Part shown: positions 7,891-17,864 of the stretch, piece after piece
Position numbering within the stretch: the first letter of the stretch is position 1
How the letters are laid out: each line of letters begins with the position of its first letter
Source of the DNA: Adhaeribacter radiodurans
GTDB lineage: Bacteria; Bacteroidota; Bacteroidia; Cytophagales; Hymenobacteraceae
NCBI RefSeq assembly: GCF_014075995.1
Contig: NZ_CP055153.1
Coordinates: 124,001-188,000 of the forward strand
Reading direction: 5' to 3'
DNA: 64,000 nucleotides
Position numbers and translations under genes: made by a program
The notes under the pieces: generated by a model
What the model was told of the DNA's origin: nothing
The model's input: the letters and a program-made list of their open reading frames with translations, nothing else
The model's database searches: none

Positions 7891-10356
7891 ATGTTCCGGA
7901 ATTACATTAAAATAGCCCTGCGCCATCTGTGGAAATATCCTGCTTTTTCGGGCATTAACGTGCTGGGTTTAGCCATTGGCATTAGCGCCTGCTTAGTTAT
8001 TTACCTGCTCGTGCGGTTTGAATTAAGTTATGATACCTTTCATCCGGATAAAGAACGGATTTACCGGGTAGTATCGCACATTGGCATTGCTGATGAAACT
8101 TACAAGAACAGTGGCGTATCGGGGGCGGTACCTAGTGCCATGGAGCAAGAAGTAACCGGACTCGTCAGCGTGGCTGCCTTTCATTTGCTTTACCTGCAGC
8201 AGGTGCATATTCCGGAACCAAAAGGAAAAATAAAAAAATTGGATTTTACCGCTGATCCTAATTCCGGTGGTCAGTACGCCATTATTACTGGTCCCCAGTA
8301 CTTCTCGGTTTTTCAATACAAATGGCTGGCTGGTAATCCCCGGACAGCGCTCCGGGAACCATATAAAGTAGTATTATCGGAAAAGCAAGCGAGTAAGTAT
8401 TTTGGCTGGGATAAGGCAAGTAATTACCTCGGTAAAACCCTTAGTTACCTGGATGGCCGCGATACCCTAACTGTAACGGTTTCGGGAGTAGTTAAGGATT
8501 GGCAACAAAATACCGATTTCCATTTTACCGAATTTATTTCCCTTGCCACCGCGCGAAATTTAAAATGGCAGGATAACCTTCAATTAAAAAACTGGGATGG
8601 GACCAGCTCCTCTTCGCAGTTAATTGTAAAACTAGCTCCCGGCATTAAACCCACTCAGGTAGAAAAGCAAATGCCAGCTTTATTTTACCGGCACGCAGAA
8701 AAAAATGAGTTTAACGCAAAGCGCGTCTTTTTGCTACAGCCCCTCTCTGATATTCATTTTAACGCTGATTATGGCGGTGACTTTGTGCGGTTAGCGCACC
8801 GCCCTACCCTTTATGCGCTTATGGGGGTGGCGGTTTTTTTACTTTTAATGGCTGCTATTAATTTTATTAATCTGGCTACCGCCCAATCGGTGCAAAGAGC
8901 TAAAGAAATTGGCGTGCGCAAAGTATTAGGCAGTAATCGTTTAAGTTTAATTACTCAGTTTCTGAGCGAAACCTTGGTTTTAACCTTAACGGCGGTATTA
9001 CTGGCAGTGCTGCTTACCAATCCTTTAATAAGTGCTTTTGCATCTTTTTTACCGGTAGGGCTTCACTTGCCTATAACTGACCCTGTTATTTTACTTTTTT
9101 TAATTGGCCTTACGGGTATTACTACTTTGCTGGCTGGTTTTTACCCGGCACTGGTACTTTCCGCTACCGCGCCTATTCAATCTTTAAAAGGCCTGATTTC
9201 TGTTGCTACTACCCGCAAAGCCTACCTTCGTAAAACCTTAATATTATTTCAATTTTCGCTTTCTCAGATCTTTATTCTGGGCACCTTAATCGTTAGCACA
9301 CAGATTAATTTTATGCGCAGCCAGGATATGGGTTTTCGGCAAGACCAAATTGTAACGTTTGAAACCGATTGGCGCGACCAAAGTCAGAAAAAGTTTGTGT
9401 TGTTAAATAAAATCCGGCAAATGCCTGAAGTGGCCCAGGTGAGCCTGAGTAGTTCTACCCCGGCCCGTAGCGGCTATAATACCATTGTATTAAAGTTTAT
9501 CAACGGGAAAAAAGAAATTAGCCTGCACGTGCATAATAAATCCGGCGACGAAAATTTTATTCATTTGTATGGAATTAAGCTTTTAGCCGGACGTAATGTA
9601 TTTCCTAACGATACCTTACGGGAAGTTTTAATTAACGAAACCTACGCGAAAGCCCTGGGTTTTAAAAATACCAGCGAAGCAGTGGGGCAGTATTTACTCC
9701 TCGATAAACAAAAATTACCCATTGTGGGGGTAGTCGCCGATTTTCACGTGCAGTCTTTACATACCGCTATTGTACCAACGTTTATCGGTACCGAAAATAA
9801 ATACGCGCGCACAATCAGCCTGAAATTATCTACCCGGGGCAGGCAACTAAACCAGGTAAAAGCTACCCTGGCTAAAATTGAACAAGAATTTAAAACCTTG
9901 TACCCCGATCAGAAATTTGATTACGCTTTCTTCGACGATACCATTGCGCATTTTTACGACAGAGAGCAAAAAATTGCGACTATTGTTCGTTGGGCTACTG
10001 GCCTGGCTATTTTTATTTCCTGCCTGGGCTTGCTGGGTTTAGTAGCCTTTACCATTACCCAGCGCACCAAAGAAATTGGCATCCGCAAAGTGCTGGGTGC
10101 TTCGGTAACTTCAATTGTTTCGCTGCTCTCGCAAGATTTTCTAAAGTTAGTATTACTAGCAAACCTGGTAGCCTGGCCTTTAGCCTGGTGGGCTATGCAC
10201 CAATGGTTGGACAACTTTGCCTACCGCGCCCCAATCTCGTGGAGTTTATTTGCCCTGGCGGGTATAGCAGCAGTAGCAATTGCCTTACTGGCTGTAAGTT
10301 TTCAGGCAGTTAAAGCGGCTGTGGCTAACCCGGTAAAAAGCTTACGAACGGAGTAG
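7891..10356 (+). CDS. FtsX/MacB-type ABC transporter permease
   Basis: I choose the ATG at 7891 (MFRNYIKIALRHLWKYP); the open frame extends upstream only through a TTG at 7867. The 821-residue protein has an N-terminal helix (GLAIGISACLVIYLL), a large MacB-like periplasmic domain, a first FtsX block with coupling motif RAKEIGVRKVLGS (about residue 340), a second periplasmic domain, and a second FtsX block with RTKEIGIRKVLGAS (about residue 735), ending ANPVKSLRTE. This is the duplicated FtsX layout typical of Bacteroidota. The next gene is a homologue 119 bases downstream on the same strand, so they are probably co-transcribed. No ATPase gene is adjacent. Such clusters are often linked to antimicrobial-peptide or lipoprotein handling, but no substrate can be assigned here. 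Confidence 0.92.
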   Translation: MFRNYIKIALRHLWKYPAFSGINVLGLAIGISACLVIYLLVRFELSYDTFHPDKERIYRVVSHIGIADETYKNSGVSGAVPSAMEQEVTGLVSVAAFHLLYLQQVHIPEPKGKIKKLDFTADPNSGGQYAIITGPQYFSVFQYKWLAGNPRTALREPYKVVLSEKQASKYFGWDKASNYLGKTLSYLDGRDTLTVTVSGVVKDWQQNTDFHFTEFISLATARNLKWQDNLQLKNWDGTSSSSQLIVKLAPGIKPTQVEKQMPALFYRHAEKNEFNAKRVFLLQPLSDIHFNADYGGDFVRLAHRPTLYALMGVAVFLLLMAAINFINLATAQSVQRAKEIGVRKVLGSNRLSLITQFLSETLVLTLTAVLLAVLLTNPLISAFASFLPVGLHLPITDPVILLFLIGLTGITTLLAGFYPALVLSATAPIQSLKGLISVATTRKAYLRKTLILFQFSLSQIFILGTLIVSTQINFMRSQDMGFRQDQIVTFETDWRDQSQKKFVLLNKIRQMPEVAQVSLSSSTPARSGYNTIVLKFINGKKEISLHVHNKSGDENFIHLYGIKLLAGRNVFPNDTLREVLINETYAKALGFKNTSEAVGQYLLLDKQKLPIVGVVADFHVQSLHTAIVPTFIGTENKYARTISLKLSTRGRQLNQVKATLAKIEQEFKTLYPDQKFDYAFFDDTIAHFYDREQKIATIVRWATGLAIFISCLGLLGLVAFTITQRTKEIGIRKVLGASVTSIVSLLSQDFLKLVLLANLVAWPLAWWAMHQWLDNFAYRAPISWSLFALAGIAAVAIALLAVSFQAVKAAVANPVKSLRTE

Positions 10357-10475
10357 TTCAATCAAAACCATCCGGAATAAAAGTACGGTTCAGCGTTTCC
10401 CAAGCTCTTATCTAGGGTTAGTTTTTAAATTTTGAGTTTTCCCATGGAGCCAACCAACTTTAAAATATTCCCCTT

Positions 10476-12902
10476 ATGCTGCAAACTCACCTAAAAACTG
10501 CCTGGCGCCATATCCGGCGAAACAAAGTGTTCTCTTTTATTAATGTGGTAGGATTAGCCTTGGGTTTAACCAGCTTGTTGCTGATTGCCCTTTATGTTTT
10601 TGATGAACTTACTTTTGACCGGTTTCATAAAAATACCGCGGATATTTACCGGCTGGTAGAACACCGGGTTACCCCAGAAGGCAAGGAAACGAATATTGGG
10701 GGCGCGGGGTACCAAATCTCCGAAAGAGCAAAAGTTGAATTTCCGGAAATTAAAAATGCTGTACGGTTGGTAGCTTTAAGTCGAACGAATGTTTCTACGC
10801 CCGAAAACACAAATGTTTTTTACGAAGATTTCTGGATTAGTAATTCCGGATTCTTACAAACCTTCGACTTTGAGATGCTTTATGGGAATCGCCAAACAGC
10901 TTTAACCGCGCCTCATTCAGTGGTAGTAACCGAAGAAACTGCCCGAAAATTATTTAATACCACCGATGTGTTAGGCCGCCGAATAAAAGCTGAACTAGAC
11001 AGCGTTCCTTTTCAAATAACCGGCGTTCTCAAAAACTTTCCGGCAAATTCGCAGTTCTCTTTTAATTTGCTTTTCTCCGAAACTACCTTCCCGCCAACTG
11101 CCTTTACCGATGATTGGGATTCGCATAATTTTTTTACTTATTTTTTATTGGATAGCCGAGCGAGTGTCCCCGCTGTAGCAGCTAAAATAAATCGATTGGC
11201 TGCTTCCCACCGCAGCGCAGATAATAAAGACCGGATTAATTTTACTTTACAGCCTTTAAAAGAAGTCCATTTTAATTCGGAGGGGATAGAGAACACTTTA
11301 GGTAGAACGGGTAGCATCACCTACATCTACGTTTTTTCGCTGGTTGCCGTGTTTATTCTGCTGTTGGCCTGCATCAATTACATGAATTTAACTACTGCGC
11401 TTTTTACGAAGCGAGCCAAAGAAGTAGGCGTGCGTAAAATGATTGGCGCTTCCCGTAAGAATTTAGTGAATCAGTTTTTGTCAGAAGCTTTTTTAACAAC
11501 ACTACTGGCCCTTGGTTTTGCCTTATTACTGGTAAAATTACTATTGCCCGCTTTTAATACCTTCACCGAAAAACAATTAACCCTTAACTCCGCCACCGAT
11601 TACCGGATCTGGCTCGGCTTAGGAATTATTATGTTGCTGGTAGGGCTTTTAGCGGGTATTTATCCGGCTTTGTTTCAGTCGCGGTTAAAGCCATTGGAAT
11701 TATTTAAAAATAAAATGCCTGTAGGAAATGATAGTATTTCGCTGCGCCGGTTTTTGGTAGTATTGCAGTTTTCGGTTTCTATTACCATGATGGTTGCTAC
11801 TTTAGTAGTTTACCAGCAAATGCTCTACGTGCAAACCAAAGACATGGGATTTACTAAAAGCCAATTGGTGGTAATAGATATAAACAGCGGCCAGGTTCGC
11901 CGGGGAGCCGGTACTATAAAAAATGAATTGGCTAAACTTCCCCGGGTAAAAGCAGTAACCGTTAGCTCGCGGGTGCCCGGTGAATGGAAAAACTTACCGA
12001 AAGTGAGTGTGAAAAATAGTAATACTACCGGAGAGATGCGCGAGATGTACTTCCTGGGCGTTGACGAGCAGTTTTTAGCTACTTATCAAATTAATTTGCT
12101 AAAAGGCCGCAACTTTAGAACCGGCAGCCTAGCCGATTCTACGGCGGTGTTGCTCAACGAAACGGCAGCCCGGCAACTCGGTATTCAGGAACCAGCCGAA
12201 CAAATTGTGCAAATCCCGGCTACTAATTTTGGCGGCAACTCCGAGCCTTTAAAGCAGCCTTACCGGGTACGGGTGGTGGGTATTGTAAAAGATTTTAACT
12301 TTCAAACGTTGCGTGAGCCACTGGCTCCTATGGTCATAGCCTTTCAGAAAAATCCAATTCACAGTATTGATTATTTTACCGTTAGAATGGGGCCTGCTAA
12401 TGCCAGCGAAACAATTAAACAAATGGAAGCGGTGTTGCATGGAGTAGATCAGGACCATTTATTTGAGTATCATTTTTTAGATGACCAGTGGAGCTTATTT
12501 TACCGCGATGATAAAATAAGACAAACTATTTTTCTGGCCGGTGCCGTACTTGCTATTCTGATTGGCTGTTTAGGTTTGTTTGGGCTGGCTACTTTTGCGG
12601 CCGAGCAGCGCACCAAAGAAATTGGTATTCGTAAAGTATTGGGAGCCAGTGTGCAAAGTATTGTTTTTATGCTTTCCAAAGATTTTCTGAAACTGGTATT
12701 ACTGGCGGCTATTATTGCTTTTCCGGTGGCAGGGTATGCCATGCACCAATGGCTGCAGGATTTTGCTTTTCGCATTCATCTGGGTTGGTGGATTTTTGCT
12801 TTAGCCGGTGGTATGGCCTTATTGATTGCTTTATTTACCATTAGTTTTCAGGCCATTAAAGCGGCCGTAGCTAATCCGGTTAAAGCCTTAAGAAGCGAAT
12901 GA
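10476..12902 (+). CDS. FtsX/MacB-type ABC transporter permease (second of tandem pair)
   Basis: The 808-residue product begins MLQTHLKTAWRHIRRNK and has the same layout as its upstream neighbour: an N-terminal helix (VVGLALGLTSLLLIALYVF), a MacB-like periplasmic domain, a first FtsX block with RAKEVGVRKMIGAS (about residue 315), a second periplasmic domain, and a second FtsX block with RTKEIGIRKVLGAS (about residue 710). It ends ANPVKALRSE. The two proteins share motifs but differ throughout the periplasmic parts, which points to an old duplication with diverged partners or substrates. A decayed fragment of a third copy follows. No ATP-binding subunit is encoded nearby, so the ATPase must come from elsewhere in the genome. 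Confidence 0.92.
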   Translation: MLQTHLKTAWRHIRRNKVFSFINVVGLALGLTSLLLIALYVFDELTFDRFHKNTADIYRLVEHRVTPEGKETNIGGAGYQISERAKVEFPEIKNAVRLVALSRTNVSTPENTNVFYEDFWISNSGFLQTFDFEMLYGNRQTALTAPHSVVVTEETARKLFNTTDVLGRRIKAELDSVPFQITGVLKNFPANSQFSFNLLFSETTFPPTAFTDDWDSHNFFTYFLLDSRASVPAVAAKINRLAASHRSADNKDRINFTLQPLKEVHFNSEGIENTLGRTGSITYIYVFSLVAVFILLLACINYMNLTTALFTKRAKEVGVRKMIGASRKNLVNQFLSEAFLTTLLALGFALLLVKLLLPAFNTFTEKQLTLNSATDYRIWLGLGIIMLLVGLLAGIYPALFQSRLKPLELFKNKMPVGNDSISLRRFLVVLQFSVSITMMVATLVVYQQMLYVQTKDMGFTKSQLVVIDINSGQVRRGAGTIKNELAKLPRVKAVTVSSRVPGEWKNLPKVSVKNSNTTGEMREMYFLGVDEQFLATYQINLLKGRNFRTGSLADSTAVLLNETAARQLGIQEPAEQIVQIPATNFGGNSEPLKQPYRVRVVGIVKDFNFQTLREPLAPMVIAFQKNPIHSIDYFTVRMGPANASETIKQMEAVLHGVDQDHLFEYHFLDDQWSLFYRDDKIRQTIFLAGAVLAILIGCLGLFGLATFAAEQRTKEIGIRKVLGASVQSIVFMLSKDFLKLVLLAAIIAFPVAGYAMHQWLQDFAFRIHLGWWIFALAGGMALLIALFTISFQAIKAAVANPVKALRSE

Positions 12903-13071
12903 GAAAGGTAGTAGTGGCTAGCACGAGTGAAGCGGACTCACAATATAATTAGTAATTAGTAGCGTTAGGTGCTGTTCTATAATAGACACCAATTAGGTAT
13001 TCATTTTCTAAAAAAGACTGTAATGTATTTCGCCTTTTATCGTCTTTTTAATGAAAGAATAATAGTTATAA

Positions 13072-13215
13072 AACTTTGAACACCGAGACCTGAAGGAGCC
13101 GGGTAGCTTCTTGTTTGCTATTCTGTTCAGCTTGTTAAGTGCGGGAATTACAGTAATTTACTATTCTACTCGGGCGGTCCGCACCGATCCGGTTCAAAAT
13201 TTAAAAACAAAATAA
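13072..13215 (+). pseudogene. C-terminal remnant of a third FtsX-type permease
   Basis: A frame of 47 codons, bounded upstream by a stop at 13069 and with no start codon, encodes GSFLFAILFSLLSAGITV followed by RAVRTDPVQNLKTK and a stop. This matches the final membrane helix and C-terminal signature of the two permeases just upstream (for example QAVKAAVANPVKSLRTE). It is most simply the stump of a third tandem copy whose first roughly 750 residues have been deleted. The region between 12903 and 13071 shows no further homology that I can see. Confidence 0.7.
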
Positions 13216-13242
13216 CTAAAGAAGTTTATAACCAGAGTTAAA

Positions 13243-14802
13243 TTGAAGAAGCAATTGAAAAATTTGATTTTTTTTCTTTACAACCTTGTCCTGCTAATTT
13301 GTTTTCTGCTCCACAGCTCGCCAGTTAAAGCACAAAAAACAAATACGCTACAAGATTCCCTGTATTCTTCTATTTTAAAAGAAACCCGAAAAATTCAGGT
13401 TATTTTACCTGAAAATTACAAAGCAGGCACCTCGGAGAAGTACGATGTTCTGTACATTTTAGACGGTGAATGGAATACTGCTTTAGCTATACAACTCTAT
13501 GGCTTTATGGAATATGCCCGGTACATACCTAAAAATATGATACTCGTAAGTGTTCCGAATTTGTATAGGAAGGATTTGAACTTGCGCGATAGAGATTTTA
13601 CTCCTTCCTCGGTGAAAGAAGGTCCGGTTTCCGGGGGAGCGGCTAAATTCCTGGCTTTTCTTAAAAACGAATTAATCCCCTATATTAATAATTCGTTCCC
13701 CACTAAAAAAGAGAATAATACTTTATACGGTACTTCGCTGGGTGGCATGTTTGCGGTGTATGCTTTTTTGCAGGAGCCAACTTTGTTTAAATCGTACTTA
13801 ACCGTGGAGCCCAGTTTATGGTGGGATAAGGGCTACTTAAATAAATTGGCCGAAACAAAACTCACCACCATGACGGGAGTGAATAATACGCTTTGGCTGT
13901 CGGTGCGCGATGGTAAGGATTATCACGGTATGGGCGTTGCCGCTTTTGATTCCATTCTGCAGAAAAAAGCGCCGTCCGGTTTAATTTGGCAAGTAGCCAG
14001 GTACCCGGATGAAACGCATTTCTCTACCATCTGGAAAGGGGTGTACGATGGTTTACGTTTCTCTTATACCGGCCACTTGCACGAAGGTAATATTTTACTA
14101 AAACCCATGAACGGGCTAATAGTACCGGGCAAACCTTTTATCGTAGAATGTGATAACTTTTTTACGAATACTTTATTGCGGTACACTACCAATGCGCAAG
14201 AACCCACTTTAACTTCAATTGCCTTAAAAAAAGTAAATAATTTTAATTTTTCGGAGCCCACTACTTTAATCGTTACCTCTTTCAGCCCCCGGGATGAGTA
14301 TACCAAGACACTGCACGCTAATTTTAAAACTTCTGCTGTTTTACCAGCTGTTTCTAAACCGAAAGCCGTGCAAGCCGGAGGCCTTCGTTATGCGTACTAC
14401 ATTGGTGATTGGGAAAAATGGCCGGATGTAAAAAAGCTCAGGCCCATTCAATCCGGAAAAGCCGGTAAAGATTTTAATGTAAATAAGTTGCAAAGTCAAA
14501 GTGGGTTTGCCTGTCTGCTGGAAGGTTTCCTGGAAGTTCCGGAAGCGGGTTATTATATTTTTCAAATGGGCGACGATAGCTCTTCTAAGGTGTATGTGGG
14601 CAAGCATTTAGTACTAGGTAATTATAATGTTCCCGGAGCCGGACAGAGTTACATGGTGCCCCTGGAAAAAGGTTTTTATCCCATTCGCATCGAGTATTTG
14701 TATAAGTTAGGAGGTAATCAGCTCTCACCCATCTGGTGGAAACCGGCAGGTAAAGAAGATTCTCCTATCTTGCCTGAGCAACTTTATAGTCGCCTGAAAT
14801 AG
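13243..14802 (+). CDS. Secreted esterase (alpha/beta hydrolase) with C-terminal PA14-like domain
   Basis: The start is taken as TTG at 13243 because no ATG fits; it gives a signal peptide ending near SSPVKAQ. Residues about 40-280 form an esterase of the Fes/IroE/esterase-D type: YDVLYILDGE, the nucleophile elbow GTSLGG with catalytic Ser near residue 164, and PDETHFSTIW with the probable catalytic His near 258. Residues about 380-515 (LRYAYYIGDWEKWPDVK ... FQMGDDSSSKVYVG) look like a PA14 domain, often a carbohydrate-binding module. The combination suggests de-esterification of a polysaccharide or siderophore-like ester outside the cytoplasm. It is preceded by the permease remnant in the same frame, so its own promoter region may have been altered. 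The substrate is not determinable. Confidence 0.8.
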   Translation: MKKQLKNLIFFLYNLVLLICFLLHSSPVKAQKTNTLQDSLYSSILKETRKIQVILPENYKAGTSEKYDVLYILDGEWNTALAIQLYGFMEYARYIPKNMILVSVPNLYRKDLNLRDRDFTPSSVKEGPVSGGAAKFLAFLKNELIPYINNSFPTKKENNTLYGTSLGGMFAVYAFLQEPTLFKSYLTVEPSLWWDKGYLNKLAETKLTTMTGVNNTLWLSVRDGKDYHGMGVAAFDSILQKKAPSGLIWQVARYPDETHFSTIWKGVYDGLRFSYTGHLHEGNILLKPMNGLIVPGKPFIVECDNFFTNTLLRYTTNAQEPTLTSIALKKVNNFNFSEPTTLIVTSFSPRDEYTKTLHANFKTSAVLPAVSKPKAVQAGGLRYAYYIGDWEKWPDVKKLRPIQSGKAGKDFNVNKLQSQSGFACLLEGFLEVPEAGYYIFQMGDDSSSKVYVGKHLVLGNYNVPGAGQSYMVPLEKGFYPIRIEYLYKLGGNQLSPIWWKPAGKEDSPILPEQLYSRLK

Positions 14803-15253
14803 AAAAACTGATTCTTTAAAATAAAAGTAAATTATAGCTTCAGCTGAAATGCCTGCCTAAAGAACGCAGAAGTTTTTACTAGTTTCCGTAACGCAAGAAC
14901 CATTTCTCAGACTTTTCGAACTCAGTATAACAGAGCAGATTACTTCGTTCGAAACTAGAACAACCTGCCTTTTGTTATTGTATTTACCTCTCTTTTCAAA
15001 AGAGTTTAAAGCCTTTTTCGGTAGAACACTGGTTCTTTTCCGTATAAGTACTTATTCAAAATGAAGGTTAGGTTAAGGGATGGCCAATATTTGTTAGCTT
15101 CGTATAAGGTCTACTAATTATAAGTAGAATATGCCTCGCGTATCTTATTGTTGTTGCTTTTCAAGTAAAGAAAAACAGGAAACAATTTTTAAGAGAAAGA
15201 AGCAGGCTTTATTCCCTATTATCCTTAAACAGATAAAACTGCTAAACACACTT
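14803..15253. other. Intergenic region upstream of trehalose synthesis gene
   Basis: This 451-base gap holds no convincing gene. The frame of the following gene stays open back to 15131, but that extension is Cys- and Lys-rich, unlike any trehalose-phosphate synthase start, so I treat 15131-15253 as leader. No strong hairpin was seen. Confidence 0.5.
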
Positions 15254-17488
15254 ATGTCAAGAATTATTATTGTATCTAACCGGCTCCCGTTAAAAGCGCA
15301 GAAAAAAGAAGGAAATATAACTTTAGAGCCAAGCGAAGGAGGACTGGCCACCGGTTTAGGTTCGGTGTACAAACAAGGTGATAACTTATGGATTGGCTGG
15401 CCAGGTTTACCTTTAGAGGAAGAACAAGATCAGGAATACGTGCGCGAAGCTTTACTAAAAGAAAACATGCAGCCGGTGTTTCTCACAGAAACAGAAGTAA
15501 AAGAATATTACGAGGGCTTTAGTAACGAAACGTTATGGCCTACTTTTCATTATTTTAGCCAATATGCCATTTACGAGCAGCAACTTTGGGAAGCCTACGT
15601 AGCCGTTAATCAAAAATTTTGCGAGGAAATTATAAAATTTGCGCAACCCGAAGATACTATTTGGGTGCATGATTACCAGTTACTTTTATTGCCGCAACTT
15701 ATCCGCGAGAAACTACCAGGGGTTAGCATTGGTTTCTTCCAGCATATTCCGTTTCCCTCGTTCGAAATATTTCGGTTATTGCCCTGGCGCCGCGAAATTA
15801 TACAAGGTATGTTAGGCGCCGATTTGATTGGATTTCATACCTACGACGATATGCGCCATTTTCTGAGTTCGGCCAATCGCTTGTTGGGATATAGTAATTT
15901 ACATGGTTTAATTGAAACCGGCCGGCGGGCAGTTTTGATTGATGCTTTCCCGATGGGTATTGATTACGAAAAATACGCTACGCTCGCTTCGGCCAAAGAA
16001 ACTATTCGAATAGCAGACGAATTCCGGGCGGCGATTGGCACCCAACGCATTATTATTTCCATCGACCGCTTAGATTATTCAAAAGGTATTCCGAATCGTT
16101 TATCTGCCTTTGAGTTGTTTTTAAAGCGCTATCCTGAGTTTCAGGAAAAAGTATCCCTGGTAATGATTGTGGTTCCCTCGCGCGATACCGTGGAGAAATA
16201 TAAACGCCTGAAAGAAGAGATAGACGAATTAGTGGGCCGCATTAACAGTTCGTACCGCACCATTAGCTGGAACCCCATTCAGTATTTTTACCGGTCTTTT
16301 CCTTTAAACGAAATATCGGCCTTTTACCGCTTGGCGGATGTAGGTTTAGTAACACCCATGCGTGATGGAATGAACCTGGTCAGTAAAGAATATATTGCGT
16401 CGAAGTATGATCAAAAAGGTGTTTTAATTTTGAGTGAAATGGCGGGCGCGGCGCAGGAATTATCGGATGCTATTCAAATTAATCCGAATAATATTGTCCA
16501 GATGGCGGATGCTATTCACGAAGCGCTGATATTACCGGAGGAAGAGCAAATAGCGCAAATGAACGCCATGCAAACCTTAATTAAGACCTACGATATTCAC
16601 CAATGGGTAAAAGTATTTATGGACCGGTTGAGTTACGTGAAAATCAAACAACAATCTTATTTAACGGATCCTTTATCCGGAGAGGCCCTGGATAATTTAA
16701 AACAGCAATATCAGCAAAAAATACCGCGCCTCATTTTCTTGGATTATGACGGTACTCTAACCTCCTTTACGAAAGATCCGCTCCAAGCCGGGCCCGACCA
16801 GGAATTGCTTACTATTTTAGAGCAGCTAACAGCCGATAATTGCAACCGGGTAGTTATTATAAGTGGCCGCGACCGGCAGACGTTAGAAACCTGGCTCGGA
16901 CATTTACCGGTTGATTTAATTGCGGAACACGGCGTTTGGCTAAAACGGCAGGAAGTAAACTGGGAAACTATTCTGAGTTTAAAAAACGATTGGAAACGGG
17001 AGATTAGGCCCATTATGGAAGCTTATGTTAAGCGTACGGCAGGTTCTTTTATCGAAGAAAAAGATTACTCTTTGGTGTGGCATTACCGGCGGGTAGCCAG
17101 TGGCCTAGGCAAACTGCGCTCGCGCGATTTAATTCATCACCTGGGTTATATTGCTTCTAATATTAACCTGCAGGTAATGGAAGGGAATAAAATAGTAGAA
17201 ATTAAAAATTTAGAAGTAAATAAAGGTTTGGCCGCTACCCGCTGGCTCGAAATGTATCCTTCGGATTTTATTATGGCTATCGGCGACGATCGTACGGATG
17301 AAGATATGTTCCAGCTTATGCCCCGCGGAACTTTTACTATTAAAGTGGGCGCTCAACGATCAATGGCCCAGTTTCACTTAGGTTCGGTAAAAGATGTCAG
17401 AAATCTGTTACAAACTCTAGGCAACTTAAAAGATTCATCTTGTCCGGAACCATCCGTGGATCAGCCAGAAGCCAAAAATTATTCCTGA
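15254..17488 (+). CDS. otsA/otsB: Bifunctional trehalose-6-phosphate synthase / trehalose-phosphatase
   Basis: The start is the ATG at 15254 (MSRIIIVSNRLPLKAQ), which matches the usual GT20 N-terminus; an upstream ATG at 15131 would add 41 unrelated residues. The 744-residue protein is a fusion. Residues about 1-475 are the synthase, with SNRLP, GGLATGL, WIGWPG, WVHDYQLLLLPQLI, GFFQHIPFPSFEIF and DRLDYSKGIPNRL; it makes trehalose-6-phosphate from UDP-glucose and glucose-6-phosphate. Residues about 490-725 are a HAD-type phosphatase, with FLDYDGTLTSF (nucleophile Asp near 496), SGRDRQTLE and GDDRTDEDMF, releasing free trehalose. It is cytoplasmic and serves osmotic, desiccation or carbon-storage roles. 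A GH15 hydrolase follows on the same strand. Confidence 0.95.
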   Translation: MSRIIIVSNRLPLKAQKKEGNITLEPSEGGLATGLGSVYKQGDNLWIGWPGLPLEEEQDQEYVREALLKENMQPVFLTETEVKEYYEGFSNETLWPTFHYFSQYAIYEQQLWEAYVAVNQKFCEEIIKFAQPEDTIWVHDYQLLLLPQLIREKLPGVSIGFFQHIPFPSFEIFRLLPWRREIIQGMLGADLIGFHTYDDMRHFLSSANRLLGYSNLHGLIETGRRAVLIDAFPMGIDYEKYATLASAKETIRIADEFRAAIGTQRIIISIDRLDYSKGIPNRLSAFELFLKRYPEFQEKVSLVMIVVPSRDTVEKYKRLKEEIDELVGRINSSYRTISWNPIQYFYRSFPLNEISAFYRLADVGLVTPMRDGMNLVSKEYIASKYDQKGVLILSEMAGAAQELSDAIQINPNNIVQMADAIHEALILPEEEQIAQMNAMQTLIKTYDIHQWVKVFMDRLSYVKIKQQSYLTDPLSGEALDNLKQQYQQKIPRLIFLDYDGTLTSFTKDPLQAGPDQELLTILEQLTADNCNRVVIISGRDRQTLETWLGHLPVDLIAEHGVWLKRQEVNWETILSLKNDWKREIRPIMEAYVKRTAGSFIEEKDYSLVWHYRRVASGLGKLRSRDLIHHLGYIASNINLQVMEGNKIVEIKNLEVNKGLAATRWLEMYPSDFIMAIGDDRTDEDMFQLMPRGTFTIKVGAQRSMAQFHLGSVKDVRNLLQTLGNLKDSSCPEPSVDQPEAKNYS

Positions 17489-17548
17489 AACCAGAACTTA
17501 CATTAATGGTAGGTTTGCCTTAATAGAAATCTGGTGGTTATGGGTTAT

Positions 17549-17599
17549 CTATCCGGAAGAAGTAGGGAAAACAATTAAGACTAAACTTCTTCCGGATAG
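17549..17599 (+). terminator. Inverted repeat after the trehalose synthesis gene
   Basis: Perfect 15-bp arms (CTATCCGGAAGAAGT and its complement) enclose a 21-base loop, 60 bases past the stop codon. The tail is A-rich first and T-rich only about 10 bases later, so it may be an attenuating or processing hairpin rather than a classic terminator. Confidence 0.5.
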
Positions 17600-17864
17600 A
17601 AAAAGTAAATTTTTTTAATTTCTGTTACCGCTACAACAAGGTAGCACCAGCGTTTTAAAACGCTTCATTTCTAGTTGTTTATCTTTTGTTATCCAATAGC
17701 TTTAAGCGAATTGGTAAATAATAAACAATTATTCTATTTCTTTCATTTTCATCATTTCAGAACGACTGACAACGAACTTGCGTATCAGTCAGAATTACAA
17801 GTAGATTGGGTGATGTACTTATTCCTGATCTGTTTGATACTTATACATTATATAAACTATCCTG

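Noticed and set aside
15131-15253. Upstream extension of the trehalose synthase frame
   Set aside because: It adds 41 residues with a CCC run and basic stretch never seen before the SNRLP motif in this family; the ATG at 15254 gives the normal N-terminus.
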